Below, one piece after another: positions 1 through 8,982 of a stretch of 23,363 bases of DNA (position 1 is its first letter; every line of letters begins with the position of its first letter). The position numbers and the translations under genes were made by a program. Location: positions 1 to 23,363 of the IMG/VR virus record IMGVR_UViG_3300030103_004042; one strand, 5' to 3'. Source of the stretch: a virus. Under the pieces are notes generated by a model. The model worked only from the letters and a program-made list of their open reading frames with translations. It did no database searches and was not told the DNA's origin.

Positions 1-477
1 AACATCAATACTCTGAGGAGAAGGCCTAGAGTTTTGTTTAATTGGTCAGGTGTAGAGGGTATTAGCTCAGGATCAGGTATAAGCTCAGCCGGTGCAGCTC
101 CTCGAGCTATTGCCACAGGTGATCTTAACTCGATGTTTAGTGAGTCTGCCATCTTCCCCGGTATGAGAGATGATTCAACTTTAGACCTCACAGCCTATGT
201 TCACGTCATTCAAAATGGAGGTAGTTACACACCCATCTCTATTGACCTGTTAGGAGAGCGCATCACGATGAACTCCACAGGATGGACAACTCACACACTC
301 AACTTTAGACTTGATGAACTGCCAAGGTCTGATGACTTTGGTCTTAGTGTATACAGAGTAGGACCTGATGAGAGCGCTCACAATCTAACTCAGCTGTTTA
401 TCTTTGGTGTAGACATGGATGGTGGGAGTGGAACCTATCTGCCATACGTCGCCGGTTTAACAATCATAGGAGTGTGA
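1..477 (+). CDS. Minor tail protein candidate, 5' end uncertain
   Basis: The reading frame is open from the first base, so the gene may begin upstream of the window. Alternatively it starts at the TTG at position 34, which is preceded by a purine-rich AGGAGAAGG at 16-24 that could serve as ribosome binding site. The product is rich in Gly, Ser, Thr and beta-type sequence, with no signal peptide or membrane segment. I do not recognise the family. One base separates it from the next gene, and it lies two genes before the large tail hub protein. This position suggests a virion tail component. That role is inferred from neighbours only. Confidence 0.6.
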   Translation, partial: NINTLRRRPRVLFNWSGVEGISSGSGISSAGAAPRAIATGDLNSMFSESAIFPGMRDDSTLDLTAYVHVIQNGGSYTPISIDLLGERITMNSTGWTTHTLNFRLDELPRSDDFGLSVYRVGPDESAHNLTQLFIFGVDMDGGSGTYLPYVAGLTIIGV

Positions 478-478
478 C

Positions 479-1114
479 ATGCTAATACCCACCGGTTTTA
501 TTAAGCTACCTAGTGTTGATGGTTGCTATAATGGTGAAGTGGTCATGGGTGGGACTGCTACACAGTTAGCTAATGGTCTAGCTCAACTTAGCCATTGTAA
601 GTTTCTCGGTGAAGCTCACTACCAAGTCAGTCATAGCACTTATGGTGGGTGGTCTGGTGTCTTTGGTACAGGGTCAAGACTTCATAATTATGGGGTCATA
701 CGTAGCGCCTATAAGGGATATGACTATAACTTCTTATATCAGAGCACAGCTCTCTCAGAGAGACTAGCCATCTTAATTAGCTATGCAGGTAAAACAGGGT
801 CATCGAATCCTGATATACAGTGTCAATTAAGAAGCACAGCAGGCAACTCATTTACAGGCAGTATCATTGATCAAGGGATTAAGTTTACAGATCTATCAAC
901 CCAAGGTTACAGCTACGCTCCTGATGAGTTCATCTTTAGTGGTACTCAGCTTATTGATGCACCCACTAACGTATCACCCACCGTATTGATTAGGCCTCTA
1001 TATGTACCATCTGCTAATAGAGGTCAGCTACTGAATATAAGTGTGACCGTTAATGATGTGGCCATATCTGGATTTCACATCTATGACGTATTTGAGGTTG
1101 AGGTGACACCATGA
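479..1114 (+). CDS. Minor tail protein candidate
   Basis: A 211-residue protein that I do not recognise. It starts at ATG one base after the preceding stop and overlaps the next gene by four bases (ATGA), so the three are probably translationally coupled. The sequence is Gly/Ser/Tyr rich with many alternating hydrophobic stretches, as expected for a beta-structured virion protein. It has no membrane segment and no obvious catalytic motif. Its position directly before the 1019-residue hub gene resembles the small tail proteins that precede the tip or host-specificity gene in siphophages. Assignment as a tail protein is inference from gene order. Confidence 0.6.
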   Translation: MLIPTGFIKLPSVDGCYNGEVVMGGTATQLANGLAQLSHCKFLGEAHYQVSHSTYGGWSGVFGTGSRLHNYGVIRSAYKGYDYNFLYQSTALSERLAILISYAGKTGSSNPDIQCQLRSTAGNSFTGSIIDQGIKFTDLSTQGYSYAPDEFIFSGTQLIDAPTNVSPTVLIRPLYVPSANRGQLLNISVTVNDVAISGFHIYDVFEVEVTP

Positions 1115-4100
1115 GTGTTAATAGTGATCATGGGCGTCGCGTCTTTGCTTTAGAGGTGGGTGGTCTTCAGTATCGCTATCACTCTGGAGGTGGTACAGCC
1201 GGCTTAAATACTCAGATCATCAGTGGTATAAATTATACAGATGTTGAGAGCATCATAGAGGTAGGTGGCTATAGTTCATCTCTTGATGTCGCTGGTGGTG
1301 TAGGTCAATACTCGAGCACTACTGTCACTCTATCAGTAGATAGACAGAGAGGTGGTCTAGGTGATGCAGGTATAGTCTTTGGTCGTTGTGGTCAGAGGTC
1401 AGCCTCTACTAAAGCTCAACTCACTGCATCACTAACTAGATCAGCCTCAGTGATCCAAGTTGATAGAGATCTCACCTCACTCTCTTATCCTCGACTGTTA
1501 CATGTTGGATCAGAGACTGTTAGAGCGATAAGCGCGACCACAACACAGCTCAATGTCTTAGCAGGTCGCGCAGTAGGCAACACACCCAGGCAGACTCACA
1601 GCATAACGTTAGAAGGTTCAAGCGTCCCTGAGATCACCACTGAGATCACTACATTCAGAGGCAGACGCGCTAAGCTCTATGCAGCTCATCAGCATCCAAG
1701 TGGATCACTATCCTCATGGGTAGAAGTGGTGAATGGATTCATCGAGAGCTCACCTGTGATCGAGAGGCAAGACGCAATCTCTATCAGCCTCATACCTCTA
1801 ACGGCGTTGGTTGATTCTCAGCTAGGTGATAAGGGCGTTGGGCAAAGCTCACTATTAGATGGCTATCATTATTATGGTACTGATTCCAACATGCTCGAGT
1901 ATGGGATCAGACAAAGCTCCCTATGGGGATATGAAGTCGACTCTACAAGCACAATAACAGCAGGTACAATCAGCCTGATCAAAAATTCAAATATTGCGCT
2001 TGAGGCTGACTTTGATCTCAGTCTACCAAAAGGCTCAGCAGACACTGACTTCAATGGACAGCCTCACCCACGTTACCCACGCCTCAAGCCTAGAATGTCA
2101 ATTGAAGATAAGTATGCTTTCCCCACTGCAATAGCAGCAGGTGTTAATGGGGATGGTCAGACCATTTATACTTGTACACTAGCATCACTCTCTGAGAGCT
2201 TTACACAGGCAGAGCTTGAAGATATTACTAATTTGACTGTTGAGAGATTAGCAGAGTTAAAACAGCATCAACTAGGGTCTGATGAGTTAAAGAAGTGGCC
2301 TGATGTAATCAATGACACTTTAAACAGTGATGGCCCTAGCTCATCTGCTGGCCTCTCTGGTGGTCTAGCTAGTTGGGCATTAAATGGACAAGCTCAAGCA
2401 ATAGTAAGAAAGACCACTAGATCCAATGTCGAGACAGAGATTTTTCTATGGTCGAGTAAACTAAAATTTATCTTAGATATGCAGAGGCGTGGTTTAGGAA
2501 ATTGGCAGAACGCTCGATATTGGCGAACTGCTAATAGTGCTCTCATGGCGCTCGATGATAGGTCTAGGTGTTGGTATCCAATTGATCTATCGTCAAGAGA
2601 TGAAGACTTTGTACAAGATATAAGGAACACTTTTGACGGAGTCTTCAGAAGGCTACAAGTACAGCCTCCAACCTTCTCAGCTCAGTTTCCTTTGCAGGGT
2701 GTAGCCTCTGCTTATTATCAGCTCTATGAAGATCGATTCCTAGTTGAGAACTCTATAGGTCTACCGAGCACAGCAGGCTCAAGCTCATTTGACATCGTGG
2801 TGAGATTCACAGATCGAAAGTCTAATGAGCAAAGAGATCAAGTCTTTGTAGCTACTCATGAGACTACGGCTACATTTAGCGGTGTAGATGTTGGTGTCTT
2901 CATTCACCTAGACCCATCTCAAAGCCTTGCTGAAAATGTCTCTTTTGGAAACTGGCCTAATCATGAGCGCGTTATTATATTTAGAGCGTCAAGGATAAAC
3001 TCAGATAGACCTGGTGTAGCACTGCTTAAGCTGCTCGAGAGTGGAGGCGGTGAAGGGCTCAATGGTACTTATGACGTGTTCACCCTAGGCTTAAACATTG
3101 ATGATAGCCACATCGATGAGCAAAGCTTCTTAGCTGTTGATAGCACTAGCCTCATCACTGTTGACTCATTTATATCTGGTGATGAGGGTGACCTTAGAGA
3201 GCTTGTCGAGTCCATACTCAAATTACTCAGCGCTGCTATAGTTATGAGGCGAGATCCTAGCACCGGTGTAAGTAAGATTACTCTCGTATCTATCGGTAAT
3301 GATCGAAGTGCTAACACTGATCTGTCTATATCAGCCGGCGACTGGTTAGCAGATGAACCCCCATATTGGGGAGTGTATGAGGACATAGTCACTCAGATTG
3401 AGTATCAGTATGACTATGACGCTATTGAAGAGAAGTACATGAGCAACGTACTTTTCAGCAATCAGGAGGCCATCACTCGCTATGGTGGTGAGCGTTCAAA
3501 GATCACACTAACACTCCCCGGCTTATCCTCTGATGAGTTTGGACGTGGAGCTGGTGACCGTTACGCTGAGTTTTTGCCTATATCATCGAGGATCTTCAAC
3601 TTGCTCAGCAACCCTCTTAGGGTATGGCGTGGATCTATAGCCACAGGTCAGAGCATTTATCTCGATGTTGGATCTTATGTCAGCGTAAGCTCACCACATC
3701 TAAAAGGGTATGGTGACGCCTATGGCGTGACTGATGGCGTCGGGATGGTCAGGTCAATACGTCAAGAGTTGATGAGTGAAGGGTGTGAACTCGAGATCTT
3801 AGTAACAGGTCTAAGTCCTGTGGCTTGGAATGTAACAGCCAGAGTCACTGCATTTACAGCAGACACTGTCACAGTAGCAGAGGATGACTTCAGCTCATTA
3901 GCTGTGGATGACGTGAGCTTCTTCAAGGCTGGTGATGTGGTTGATTATCTGCCAAGAGGCGACCATGACAGCGCCATCACGAATCTCACTATTCAGTCAA
4001 TAGCGGGTAACGTGATAACATTCACCGGCGCTCACTCTATTGCTAGCGCCAATGGGACACTAGAGAGCACCACTTATGCCAATGCATCAGCCACCCACCA

Positions 4101-4170
4101 GGCTGACGCATATTTAGCAAGCTCATCAGATGTCATAAATACAACGGTGGATGCTCAGGAGTATAGCTGA
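1111..4170 (+). CDS. Large tail hub / tip protein
   Basis: The second largest open frame in the structural block (1019 residues), beginning with ATGA overlap on the preceding gene. It lies just before the lysis gene and tail fibre, the usual place of the baseplate hub or tip attachment protein (lambda gpJ type) in long-tailed phages. It has no membrane segment. The region around residues 760-900 contains alternating strands and a segment ending in a measured-value style motif typical of tail hub proteins (position read by eye). The last roughly 90 residues are Ala/Ser/Thr rich and look like a small added beta domain. I cannot align it with a named family by eye, so the hub/tip call rests on length, composition and context. 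Confidence 0.65.
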   Translation: MSVNSDHGRRVFALEVGGLQYRYHSGGGTAGLNTQIISGINYTDVESIIEVGGYSSSLDVAGGVGQYSSTTVTLSVDRQRGGLGDAGIVFGRCGQRSASTKAQLTASLTRSASVIQVDRDLTSLSYPRLLHVGSETVRAISATTTQLNVLAGRAVGNTPRQTHSITLEGSSVPEITTEITTFRGRRAKLYAAHQHPSGSLSSWVEVVNGFIESSPVIERQDAISISLIPLTALVDSQLGDKGVGQSSLLDGYHYYGTDSNMLEYGIRQSSLWGYEVDSTSTITAGTISLIKNSNIALEADFDLSLPKGSADTDFNGQPHPRYPRLKPRMSIEDKYAFPTAIAAGVNGDGQTIYTCTLASLSESFTQAELEDITNLTVERLAELKQHQLGSDELKKWPDVINDTLNSDGPSSSAGLSGGLASWALNGQAQAIVRKTTRSNVETEIFLWSSKLKFILDMQRRGLGNWQNARYWRTANSALMALDDRSRCWYPIDLSSRDEDFVQDIRNTFDGVFRRLQVQPPTFSAQFPLQGVASAYYQLYEDRFLVENSIGLPSTAGSSSFDIVVRFTDRKSNEQRDQVFVATHETTATFSGVDVGVFIHLDPSQSLAENVSFGNWPNHERVIIFRASRINSDRPGVALLKLLESGGGEGLNGTYDVFTLGLNIDDSHIDEQSFLAVDSTSLITVDSFISGDEGDLRELVESILKLLSAAIVMRRDPSTGVSKITLVSIGNDRSANTDLSISAGDWLADEPPYWGVYEDIVTQIEYQYDYDAIEEKYMSNVLFSNQEAITRYGGERSKITLTLPGLSSDEFGRGAGDRYAEFLPISSRIFNLLSNPLRVWRGSIATGQSIYLDVGSYVSVSSPHLKGYGDAYGVTDGVGMVRSIRQELMSEGCELEILVTGLSPVAWNVTARVTAFTADTVTVAEDDFSSLAVDDVSFFKAGDVVDYLPRGDHDSAITNLTIQSIAGNVITFTGAHSIASANGTLESTTYANASATHQADAYLASSSDVINTTVDAQEYS

Positions 4171-4171
4171 T

Positions 4172-4828
4172 ATGCCTACCAAAGCAGAACTAGAAGAACA
4201 GATTGAAGGCCTTAAGCATGATGTCAGGCGTATGGATCGAGCGCTTAATCAGGCTTCTATTGATCTTGAGGCACTGCCACCAAGGATGCTCCATCACCCT
4301 ACACCACATATCGACCCTCGAAGCGCTGAAGCTATAGCCAGAGGTCTATCCGAGTGGGAGCGTAATGTCGTTGACCCTGATGTGAGAATCAACACATACA
4401 TTCGAACTTCTCAGGGTATAGGTTGGGGATGGGAGAAACAGTACACGACCAATGGGCAGTTTGCATGGTGTGGCGCTTTCGCTGCCTTCTGTTGGACTGC
4501 TGTGAAGATCAACATCAGAAAGAAGATCTTTCCCTCATGTTATCGATTATACACGACTTGGTATAATACGAGCCGACGCATTGAATCTGACAGGATGGCT
4601 CCTGGTGATATTGTAGTAGTGTATACATCAAAGCGCAGTAAGCAGGGTGACCACATCACCATCTGTGTTGACGCTCCTGATTGTGATGGCACATTTAAGA
4701 CGGTCGAGGGTAACGCACATGGGACGTTAGGTGATGGCTCTTATGGTGAGGGTGTCATCAGGAGAGAGCGTAACATCGATGAAGTAGCCCATGTCTATAG
4801 ACTCCTCGGCGGTGATTTCGATGAGTGA
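4172..4828 (+). CDS. Endolysin, CHAP/NlpC-P60-like cysteine peptidase
   Basis: Probably cleaves peptide or amide bonds of host peptidoglycan at lysis. Visible features are an N-terminal helical segment (residues 1-35) and a papain-like hydrolase core: FAWCGAF with the likely nucleophile C100, PGDIVV at 143-148, GDHI with the likely catalytic H160, and VEGN with E178/N180 as third residue. This Cys-His-Glu/Asn order is that of CHAP and related amidases. There is no signal peptide. The start at 4172 is preferred over 4151 because AGGAG lies about ten bases before it. It overlaps the next, holin-like gene by eight bases, which supports a lysis role. A tail-associated peptidoglycan hydrolase is the alternative, because a tail hub gene precedes it. 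Confidence 0.75.
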   Translation: MPTKAELEEQIEGLKHDVRRMDRALNQASIDLEALPPRMLHHPTPHIDPRSAEAIARGLSEWERNVVDPDVRINTYIRTSQGIGWGWEKQYTTNGQFAWCGAFAAFCWTAVKINIRKKIFPSCYRLYTTWYNTSRRIESDRMAPGDIVVVYTSKRSKQGDHITICVDAPDCDGTFKTVEGNAHGTLGDGSYGEGVIRRERNIDEVAHVYRLLGGDFDE

Positions 4829-5117
4829 TAAGTCAGCAGAAAAGACTGCCACAGAGAAAGCCGGTGGGCGTAAAGCTATGGCGTTCTACGCTACGCTTTC
4901 ATGCTGTCTATTGCTCGCGCTACTCGATAAAGCTCACACAGAGGTCCTAGGCCTTATTGATACTCTGTTTCTCGTTTACGCTGGTAGTAATGTACTATCA
5001 AAGCGTAAGGGCAAAGAGGATCAACCTCAACCTCAACCTCAACCTCAACCTCAACCTCAACCTCAACCTCAACCTCAACCTCAACCTCAACCAATAGACT
5101 CACTGGAGAAGCCATGA
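4821..5117 (+). CDS. Holin-like small membrane protein with Gln-Pro tail
   Basis: A 98-residue protein when started at the ATG at 4821, which overlaps the endolysin stop; an in-frame ATG at 4791 is the alternative. It has a charged N-terminus, a hydrophobic segment at about residues 20-36, a short turn, and a second moderately hydrophobic segment at about 42-60. A basic patch (KRKGK) and twelve consecutive Gln-Pro pairs follow near the C-terminus. Small size, two possible membrane helices, a charged tail and coupling to the endolysin fit a holin or a holin-like pore partner. The Gln-Pro tail is unusual for holins and would form an extended rod. Function is inferred from topology and context. 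Confidence 0.55.
   Translation: MSDKSAEKTATEKAGGRKAMAFYATLSCCLLLALLDKAHTEVLGLIDTLFLVYAGSNVLSKRKGKEDQPQPQPQPQPQPQPQPQPQPQPQPIDSLEKP
5022..5093 (+). repeat. Hexanucleotide tandem repeat (CAACCT)
   Basis: Eleven perfect copies of CAACCT, then one CAACCA, lie in frame within the holin-like gene and encode twelve Gln-Pro pairs. Because the unit is six bases, copy-number change by slippage would alter only the length of the tail and not the frame. Confidence 0.95.
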
Positions 5118-5500
5118 GACTCGGTGTCCAATATCCCATCCACGCCGGTGGATACGCCTCTGCCTACAATGCCTCAGCTGTAAATGACACAGATTGGCAC
5201 TCACTTTCATCTACTGATTTCTATGATGCTCAGACTGGTACACAGCTCAGCGCTGGCCTTAAGTTCGCTTTCGTCGAGATTGTCTCAGGCTCTACTACGA
5301 CTGTCTCGTTCTTCAAAGCTCGAGCAGCTGCCGGCGCTGGTGATGGTGTGGCCAATACTGATGGAGTCATACCTGTGCTTGGCTCATACTCTGTCGACGT
5401 TCAAGCGCTCATCGGTGGCGTAAATGTAACGTCTATTGCTTACAAGAAGGCAGCAGGATCTGACAGCTTTGTCATCTATGCAGGCTTCAACAATCCTTGA
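5114..5500 (+). CDS. Hypothetical small virion-associated protein
   Basis: A 128-residue protein starting at ATGA overlapping the holin-like gene stop. It is rich in Ala, Gly, Ser and Thr with alternating beta-type stretches. It has no Cys, no signal peptide and no membrane helix. I do not recognise a family. It sits between the lysis pair and the tail fibre, and its composition resembles small phage structural or fibre-associated proteins. A good ribosome binding site is not obvious apart from GGAGAAGCC just before the ATG. A structural role is inferred. Confidence 0.6.
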   Translation: MRLGVQYPIHAGGYASAYNASAVNDTDWHSLSSTDFYDAQTGTQLSAGLKFAFVEIVSGSTTTVSFFKARAAAGAGDGVANTDGVIPVLGSYSVDVQALIGGVNVTSIAYKKAAGSDSFVIYAGFNNP

Positions 5501-5510
5501 GGAGTAAATC

Positions 5511-8144
5511 ATGAGTATTTCAGCTAAACCTTGGGACAGTGCCGGCGGTGGTGCTAGCTCAGACACACTTAATGATGTCACAGGTAGAGGAGCGACGACG
5601 GGTAATAGTATTCAAGTTGGTGGTTTAAATATCGCAGGTAACTATGCCATGCCATCAGCTGATGGTTCAGTGAATCAAGTATTGCAGACAGATGGTAGTG
5701 GTTCACTCTCATTTACTAATATAAGCGTCACTGGTGGTTTAACGTACAAAGGCAAATACTATTTAAGCTCACCTGCTGACCTAAGCAACGCGGTTCAAGG
5801 TGACTTCTATATCATTCAAGGGGACGGAACGCTTTATGGTAAAGCATGGATTACCGGTGACCACCTTGTAGTTAATGATGATATGGGTGGATCAGTATCT
5901 AACGGTAAGATTGATAAGATCGACAATACTGACCTAGTCACCAGCGTTAATGCATTAACTGGTCCTGTAGTCCTAAACGGTACTAACGTTGACGGCGATT
6001 ATACTCCGAGCAACTACAGCACTAACGCCGGTAGTGACAAAATAGAGAAGCATCTTGAAGGTATTGATAATAAATTTGGTACTCTCGGCACAGCGTCGAC
6101 CTCAGCAAGCACAGACTTTCAGCCTATTGATGCAGGCTTAACGTCAATTAGTGGGTTAACGACAGCAGCTGATAAGATGATTTATACATCAGGTTCAGAC
6201 ACGTATGCTGTGACTGACTTGACGTCAGCCGGTCGAGCTCTACTCGATGATGCTAATGCTTCAGCTCAGAGAACAACGCTAGGCCTAGTCATTGGCACTG
6301 ATGTCTCAGCCATTGCATCACCTGCATTTACTGGCTCACCCACTGCACCAACGCAGAGCGCCGGTGATGACTCAACCAAGATCGCAACGACTGCATATGT
6401 AGATGCTGCAGTAACAGCTAGTGGCGGTGCTACTGATCTTAATGGTCTTAGTGATGTAACGATCACTAGTGCAGCGTCTGGCAACCTGCTTCAGCATAAT
6501 GGCTCAGGTCAGTTTATTAATGTAGCTAAGAGCACAATTAGTGTAGGCACGTTTAACGATGACAATACGTATCAGCCTAAAGATGCAGGTCTTACATCTA
6601 TAGCAGGTCTTACAACAGCAGCTGATAAGATGATCTATACATCAGGATCAGATACGTATGCAGTGACTGACTTGACATCAGCCGGTCGAGCTCTACTCGA
6701 TGACGCTAATGCAACAGCTCAGAGATCTACACTAGGCCTAGGCTCTGCAGCTCTCTCAGAGAGCACAGATTTTCAGCCTATTGATGCAGGTCTCACGTCA
6801 ATCAGCGGGTTAACTACAGCAGCTGATAAGATGATCTATACATCAGGTTCAGACACTTACGCTGTAACAGACTTAACGTCAGCCGGTCGAGCTCTACTCG
6901 ATGATGCTAATGCGACAGCTCAGAGAGCAACATTAGGTCTAGTCATTGGCACTGATGTATCTGCTATTGCATCACCTGCATTCACTGGCTCACCCACTGC
7001 CCCTACTCAGAGCGCCGGTGATGACTCAACCAAAATTGCAACTACTGCTTATGTAGAGGCTGCAGTGGTCGCCGGTGGTGGTCTGTCTTCAGTAGTGCAA
7101 GACACATCACCTGAGCTGGGGGGCAATCTGGATGTATTATCGCGCTCGATTGTCTCTAGCTCAAATAGAGCTATCACGCTCACTCCAGATGGATCAGGTC
7201 TAGTTACGATCTCAGGAAATGCTACGAGTGGATCAGGGCAAATAAAGCTAAACTGTGAGCAGAACTCTCATGGGATTAAACTCAAAAGTCCACCACACAG
7301 CGCTAATGCTGACTATACTCTTGTATTCCCTGATGATCTTGGCACATCAGGTAAAGTACTCACTACGAATGGTGGTGGTGGTGGTGGCTCAACTATAGGA
7401 ACACTGACATGGGAGACTGTAAGCACAACAGATACAACAAAGCTAGCTATACTCAATAACCTCAGCGACCTAGACAACGCCGGCACAGCTCGAACTAATT
7501 TAGGGTTAGTCATTGGTACTAATGTTCAAGCTTATGATCTAGGTCTTACATCTATCGCAAGTCTAACGACGGCAGCAGATAAGATGCTGTATACAGATGG
7601 ATCAGACAGCTATGCTGTGACGGGCTTAACATCAGCCGGTCGAGCTTTACTCGATGATGCAGATGCTTCAGCTCAACGAACAACGTTAGGGCTAGTCATT
7701 GGGACAGACGTGGCCCCTATTGCAGCACCTGCATTCACAGGCAATGCTACTGCTGTAACTCAAAGTCAGTCTGATAACTCAACTAAACTCGCTACTACTG
7801 CTTATGTTGATACAGCTGTGGCCGGCGGTGGTGGAAGTAAGCCCACGATCACAACGTTGGGCAGTCAAGGAGCAAATTACACGATCACGACATCATCTGG
7901 TATTGAAGAAGTCTTTTTGATCACACCTACATCTAATATTGATATTGTGCTCGAAGCTGCTGCTACATGTGGAGCGGGGTACAAATATCAGATTAAGAAT
8001 CTTGCTTCATCATATAGCCTCACGCTCAAAGGGCCTAGTAGTGAGACGATTGATGGCGTACTGCCCGCGACCGGCATCAGTATTGACGCCCAATTTGAGG
8101 CTGTAACAGTGATCACTGATGGCTCAAACTGGTTTATTATCTAA
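5511..8144 (+). CDS. Tail fibre protein with tandem repeats
   Basis: An 877-residue fibre, probably trimeric, that would extend from the tail and take part in host recognition. It starts at ATG after TGAGGAGTAAATC, which contains a clear AGGAG. The middle contains four copies of a module beginning D-x-GLTSI at residues 207, 358, 425 and 676. Three of them continue into a segment with SPAFTG or APAFTG and ending ATTAYV, which matches the known phage tail fibre repeat family (Phage_fiber_2 type). A run of Gly near 7371-7388 forms a flexible linker. The final residues (GSNWFII) are a common ending of fibre and collar proteins. It is followed with one-base overlap by three small proteins that probably form or decorate its tip. 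Confidence 0.88.
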   Translation: MSISAKPWDSAGGGASSDTLNDVTGRGATTGNSIQVGGLNIAGNYAMPSADGSVNQVLQTDGSGSLSFTNISVTGGLTYKGKYYLSSPADLSNAVQGDFYIIQGDGTLYGKAWITGDHLVVNDDMGGSVSNGKIDKIDNTDLVTSVNALTGPVVLNGTNVDGDYTPSNYSTNAGSDKIEKHLEGIDNKFGTLGTASTSASTDFQPIDAGLTSISGLTTAADKMIYTSGSDTYAVTDLTSAGRALLDDANASAQRTTLGLVIGTDVSAIASPAFTGSPTAPTQSAGDDSTKIATTAYVDAAVTASGGATDLNGLSDVTITSAASGNLLQHNGSGQFINVAKSTISVGTFNDDNTYQPKDAGLTSIAGLTTAADKMIYTSGSDTYAVTDLTSAGRALLDDANATAQRSTLGLGSAALSESTDFQPIDAGLTSISGLTTAADKMIYTSGSDTYAVTDLTSAGRALLDDANATAQRATLGLVIGTDVSAIASPAFTGSPTAPTQSAGDDSTKIATTAYVEAAVVAGGGLSSVVQDTSPELGGNLDVLSRSIVSSSNRAITLTPDGSGLVTISGNATSGSGQIKLNCEQNSHGIKLKSPPHSANADYTLVFPDDLGTSGKVLTTNGGGGGGSTIGTLTWETVSTTDTTKLAILNNLSDLDNAGTARTNLGLVIGTNVQAYDLGLTSIASLTTAADKMLYTDGSDSYAVTGLTSAGRALLDDADASAQRTTLGLVIGTDVAPIAAPAFTGNATAVTQSQSDNSTKLATTAYVDTAVAGGGGSKPTITTLGSQGANYTITTSSGIEEVFLITPTSNIDIVLEAAATCGAGYKYQIKNLASSYSLTLKGPSSETIDGVLPATGISIDAQFEAVTVITDGSNWFII
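6129..7820 (+). repeat. Tail fibre module repeats (four copies)
   Basis: Four imperfect direct repeats start at 6129, 6582, 6783 and 7536. Each encodes a GLTS..LTTAADKM segment and then a GRALLDDA segment. Copies 1, 3 and 4 extend through the ATTAYV segment; copy 2 is cut short and runs into copy 3. Conservation at the DNA level is high in the stretch encoding SAGRALLDDA. Such repeats can recombine to lengthen or shorten the fibre. Confidence 0.9.
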
Positions 8145-8581
8145 TGACTTTTAATCATAAATTAGTAGAAAAAGTCAGCTTTGATTTATACCTCGCTGGC
8201 CTCAGTCTTTCAACGTATGCCGTTGATGCTGTCTATCAATTGTCTAATGCAGAGGGTTCAATCACTCTGTCTGAGTCATCTGGTGTCATAACGTTGCCTG
8301 CTGGTCGATATATGCTTGAAGCATCCCCCCACATTGATGCTGCATCTACATCTGACGTTGTTAAGTGGAGCTGGCAACAAGACAACAGTGGAACCTTTGA
8401 AACTATCGGACTAGAGGGACAGCTTCAAGTTATCGGTGACACGATCGGAGAGAAAGATCTGGCGCTTGCTGTTGTTGATTCGGACTCTGCTGTTGACGTG
8501 CGTCTAATTGTCACCGCAATGACCTCATCAGGCACACCGACCGATGACGGTGGATGTGTTGTAATCTGGAGAGAATCATGA
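8144..8581 (+). CDS. Fibre-tip / receptor-binding protein candidate 1
   Basis: A 145-residue protein starting on the last base of the tail fibre stop (TAATG). The sequence is beta-rich, with an ITLPAGRYMLEA segment in the centre and a C-terminal VVIWRES. The same LPAGxYxL segment and an IWR ending recur in the gene at 8979, and an IWR ending also occurs in the gene at 8578. The LPAG-R/K-Y-x-L motif followed by strands resembles trimeric C1q/TNF-like jelly-roll domains found at phage fibre tips. A role in receptor binding is inferred from this pattern and from its place directly after the fibre. Confidence 0.6.
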   Translation: MTFNHKLVEKVSFDLYLAGLSLSTYAVDAVYQLSNAEGSITLSESSGVITLPAGRYMLEASPHIDAASTSDVVKWSWQQDNSGTFETIGLEGQLQVIGDTIGEKDLALAVVDSDSAVDVRLIVTAMTSSGTPTDDGGCVVIWRES

Positions 8582-8982
8582 GCTATAATCCTGCATCCCC
8601 CAAAAAAGCACTTGGTTTTATTCAAGCTACAGCTGTTTCATCAGCGACAGTTAACACTGTGCCTTTTGATGTACCTAACGACATGGAAACAACTGAGAGT
8701 GGTGAGAAAACTGAGCTCTTTGCAGGGTCCATTGTGCTCATGACTTACTCAAGGTCTAACGATGGGTCAACTAGTAGGTCGTCAGCATATCATGTCGTGT
8801 CTACTGAGACAGATCTAAGATATAGAGGTAGAATACCTGGTGAGATTGCTAATTATTTTCAAAGCTCTGAGTATGCTTTTGATTTTACAGATAATATTAA
8901 ACCGTATCAGGTAAACACCATTGGCTCAGGCAATATTGATTTTACAAATTATTCACACTGTAGAATCTGGAGGTTAGTGTGA
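8578..8982 (+). CDS. Fibre-tip / receptor-binding protein candidate 2
   Basis: A 134-residue protein starting at the ATG overlapping the previous stop by four bases, with GGAG about eight bases upstream. An in-frame ATG at 8554 would need a longer overlap and lacks a better site. The sequence is beta-rich. It ends in CRIWRLV, matching the VIWRES and MIWRFA endings of its two neighbours, but lacks a clear LPAG motif. It may be a diverged jelly-roll relative. The role in host recognition is inferred. Confidence 0.55.
   Translation: MSYNPASPKKALGFIQATAVSSATVNTVPFDVPNDMETTESGEKTELFAGSIVLMTYSRSNDGSTSRSSAYHVVSTETDLRYRGRIPGEIANYFQSSEYAFDFTDNIKPYQVNTIGSGNIDFTNYSHCRIWRLV

Noticed and set aside
4954-5139. 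Minus-strand frame with a long Glu-Val run
   Set aside because: It is the antisense reading of the CAACCT repeat, and it spans a well-supported plus-strand gene junction without a ribosome site.
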